Shown: positions 63,118 through 64,000 of the stretch, piece by piece
How positions within the stretch are numbered: the stretch's first letter is position 1
Layout: each line of letters starts with the position of its first letter
Assembly: GCA_002399975.1 (NCBI GenBank)
Contig: DHER01000134.1
Span: 1 to 64,000 of the forward strand
Source of the DNA: Firmicutes bacterium UBA4845
Lineage (GTDB): Bacteria; Bacillota; Clostridia; Tissierellales; Sedimentibacteraceae
Reading direction: 5' to 3'
DNA: 64,000 nt
Notes under the pieces: model-generated
The model's input: the letters and a program-made list of their open reading frames with translations, nothing else
Told to the model about the DNA's origin: nothing
Database searches by the model: none
Program-made: the position numbers and the translations under genes

Positions 63118-63261
63118 TTATCGTATAAAAAATAACAGCAGGAACAATTTAACTATTCCTGCTGATGCAATTATATTTTTTTCACCGTCGTTCTCTACTT
63201 CAATCCCTCTTATTTTAATGCCATTTTTTCGACAAATGCCAGCTATTTCCTGGGCAATATG
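63118..63261 (-). pseudogene. Gene remnant with terminator
   Basis: A 47-residue minus-strand frame beginning HIAQEIAGICRKNGIKIRG looks like the C-terminal end of a real protein but is preceded by an in-frame TGA and has no start codon or ribosome binding site. The frame runs into a terminator hairpin (63136-63164). It is probably the decayed 3' end of a lost gene. The family is not recognised. Confidence 0.35.
63121..63164 (-). terminator. Terminator within the gene remnant
   Basis: CAGCAGGAA (63136-63144) and TTCCTGCTG (63156-63164) form a perfect 9-bp stem with an 11-base loop. On the minus strand it is followed by TTATTTTTTA. Confidence 0.75.
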
Positions 63262-63665
63262 TCAAATTAATTTTTAGTGGTTAATCTATGTTGCATTTTT
63301 CAGTAAAATATTTTATATATTCAATATATAATCACATTTTCTATTTAAAATGTATCTCATTATATCCGAAAATTCAAAATCGAAGCGATTTCCTCTGTTC
63401 TTTCAGCTTTCTCCAAATATGCCTATGCCAGCCTACCTACATATTGTATTCAACCATATTTAAATTATATTTTATATGTACAAATATATCACTTACCTTT
63501 TTTCATGTTAACGAGCAAATTTTTATCTTAAAATAGATTTTGAAAAGAATAAAAACGTTAAAAAATAAATGGTAATATGTAAAATAATTATACTATAACA
63601 ATTTATTTAAAATAGCGGACATTTAATGTTGCAATTTTTACTTTAAATAAAAATAAAAATATCTC

Positions 63666-63694
63666 TTGATAATAAATAGCTTTTGTGCTATGTT
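63666..63694 (+). promoter_or_regulatory. Promoter upstream of the permease gene
   Basis: TTGATA (63666-63671) and TATGTT (63689-63694) are 17 bases apart. The spacer contains an ATAGC/GCTAT hairpin. The leader to the start codon is about 80 bases and shows no c-di-AMP riboswitch that I can recognise. Confidence 0.5.
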
Positions 63695-63784
63695 ATGAAG
63701 ATATAGTAATTAAATCAGGTTAATTTACAATTGAAAGAATATATTTAATAACTGTAACTAATTCGTAACAGAAGGTGTATTTAT

Positions 63785-64000
63785 ATGGATAAAAAAAATT
63801 TATCAATAAAAAATTTATTGTTGGGAAAGCCTCTTAAAAGCAATGAACTAGGCAAGGAAAAGCTCAACCGCATATGGGGAGTACCCATCATGGCAAGCGA
63901 TGCTGTTTCTTCAGTTGCCTATGCAATTGAAGAAATTTTAATGGTACTTGTTCCGGTATTGGGCATGGTATCAATAAACTATCTGGGAATAGTAACTATG
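63785..64000 (+). CDS. KimA/APC-family permease (N-terminal part)
   Basis: Only the first 72 codons are in the window. They read LLLGKPLKSNELGKEKLNRIW followed by SDAVSSVAYAIEEILMVLVP, the opening of APC-family permeases related to the potassium importer KimA (YdaO). The first transmembrane helices follow. GAAGGTG precedes the ATG. The substrate, potassium or an amino acid, cannot be decided from this part. Confidence 0.75.
   Translation, partial: MDKKNLSIKNLLLGKPLKSNELGKEKLNRIWGVPIMASDAVSSVAYAIEEILMVLVPVLGMVSINYLGIVTM

Larger units (their letters stand above)
62921..63784. other. Long intergenic region before the permease gene
   Basis: About 860 bases hold no intact gene. A minus-strand remnant (63118-63261) with a terminator hairpin, and the promoter for the permease (63666-63694), are described separately. 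Between 62921 and 63117, and between 63262 and 63660, I see nothing. Confidence 0.6.

Noticed and set aside
63288..63536. 82-codon plus-strand frame in the long intergenic region
   Set aside because: It has no ribosome binding site, and its composition is that of translated AT-rich noncoding DNA.
63540..63784. c-di-AMP riboswitch before the KimA-like permease
   Set aside because: No conserved riboswitch core is visible; only a short ATAGC/GCTAT hairpin in a promoter spacer is present.

Overview
The window looks like a chromosomal segment of a low-GC, anaerobic, spore-forming Clostridia-type bacterium. The evidence is AT-rich intergenic DNA, strong Gram-positive Shine-Dalgarno sequences, a YtxC sporulation protein, a SASP-like spore protein, WhiA/HPr, an Hbd-type 3-hydroxybutyryl-CoA dehydrogenase, and several molybdenum-enzyme genes. 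I see no insertion sequence, CRISPR array or intact prophage; a lone YopX-type phage gene is the only mobile-element trace. All family names come from reading the sequence and from memory, not from a search.

Layout. (1) 1-3003: end of a polyamine ABC operon (potD), a tiny membrane ORF, ytxC, and a ModE-like regulator. (2) 3017-22003: a molybdenum-hydroxylase island. It holds a radical SAM/methyltransferase pair (TrsS/TrsM type), modBA, a GAF-PAS-AAA+ sigma-54 activator, and a plus-strand operon behind a clear -24/-12 promoter. That operon encodes a Mop/DVU1559-like aldehyde oxidoreductase, a 760-aa dicluster/NAD oxidoreductase fused to CCG domains, a CxxC redox protein, a C-GCAxxG-C-C protein and an AMP-CoA ligase. 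A converging minus-strand operon encodes a histidine phosphatase, XdhC, a flavoprotein, an NTP transferase-HD fusion, a MoeA/MogA-like protein and modC. (3) 22175-36178: a second sigma-54-controlled operon. It encodes two acyl-CoA dehydrogenases, a three-subunit xanthine-dehydrogenase-type molybdenum hydroxylase, three small odd genes including YopX, an OFA-family transporter, an acyl-CoA ligase and a fused CoA transferase. Its PAS-AAA+-Fis regulator lies directly upstream. (4) 36221-64000: housekeeping genes. These include Hsp33, small spore and membrane proteins, a RocB-like M20 peptidase, tRNA-Val and tRNA-Leu, PpiC, HPr, WhiA, Nudix, RlmL-like, GlnRS, Hbd, a BrkB-family protein, M18 aminopeptidase, a LacI regulator, a 6S RNA candidate, a short FtsH homologue, IspF/IspD, asparaginase, RluA, NadK, a two-component system, L-LDH, a FadR-type regulator, and the start of a KimA-like permease.

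How the parts fit. ModABC imports molybdate, and the ModE-like protein may sense it: CGTTAT dyads precede modA. XdhC, the MoeA-like protein, the NTP transferase and the Trs pair look like maturation factors for molybdenum hydroxylases. The two sigma-54 modules each supply one hydroxylase. The second probably takes an imported organic acid through CoA activation, dehydrogenation and hydroxylation; the substrate cannot be read from the sequence.

Best candidates for something undescribed: the Trs/DVU_155x maturation set, whose radical SAM member resembles the pterin-methylating MJ0619 family; two tandem nested stem-loops upstream of trsS whose inner helices differ in sequence but keep their pairing; tandem enhancer dyads for the second sigma-54 activator; and a paired acyl-CoA dehydrogenase that lacks the catalytic glutamate.
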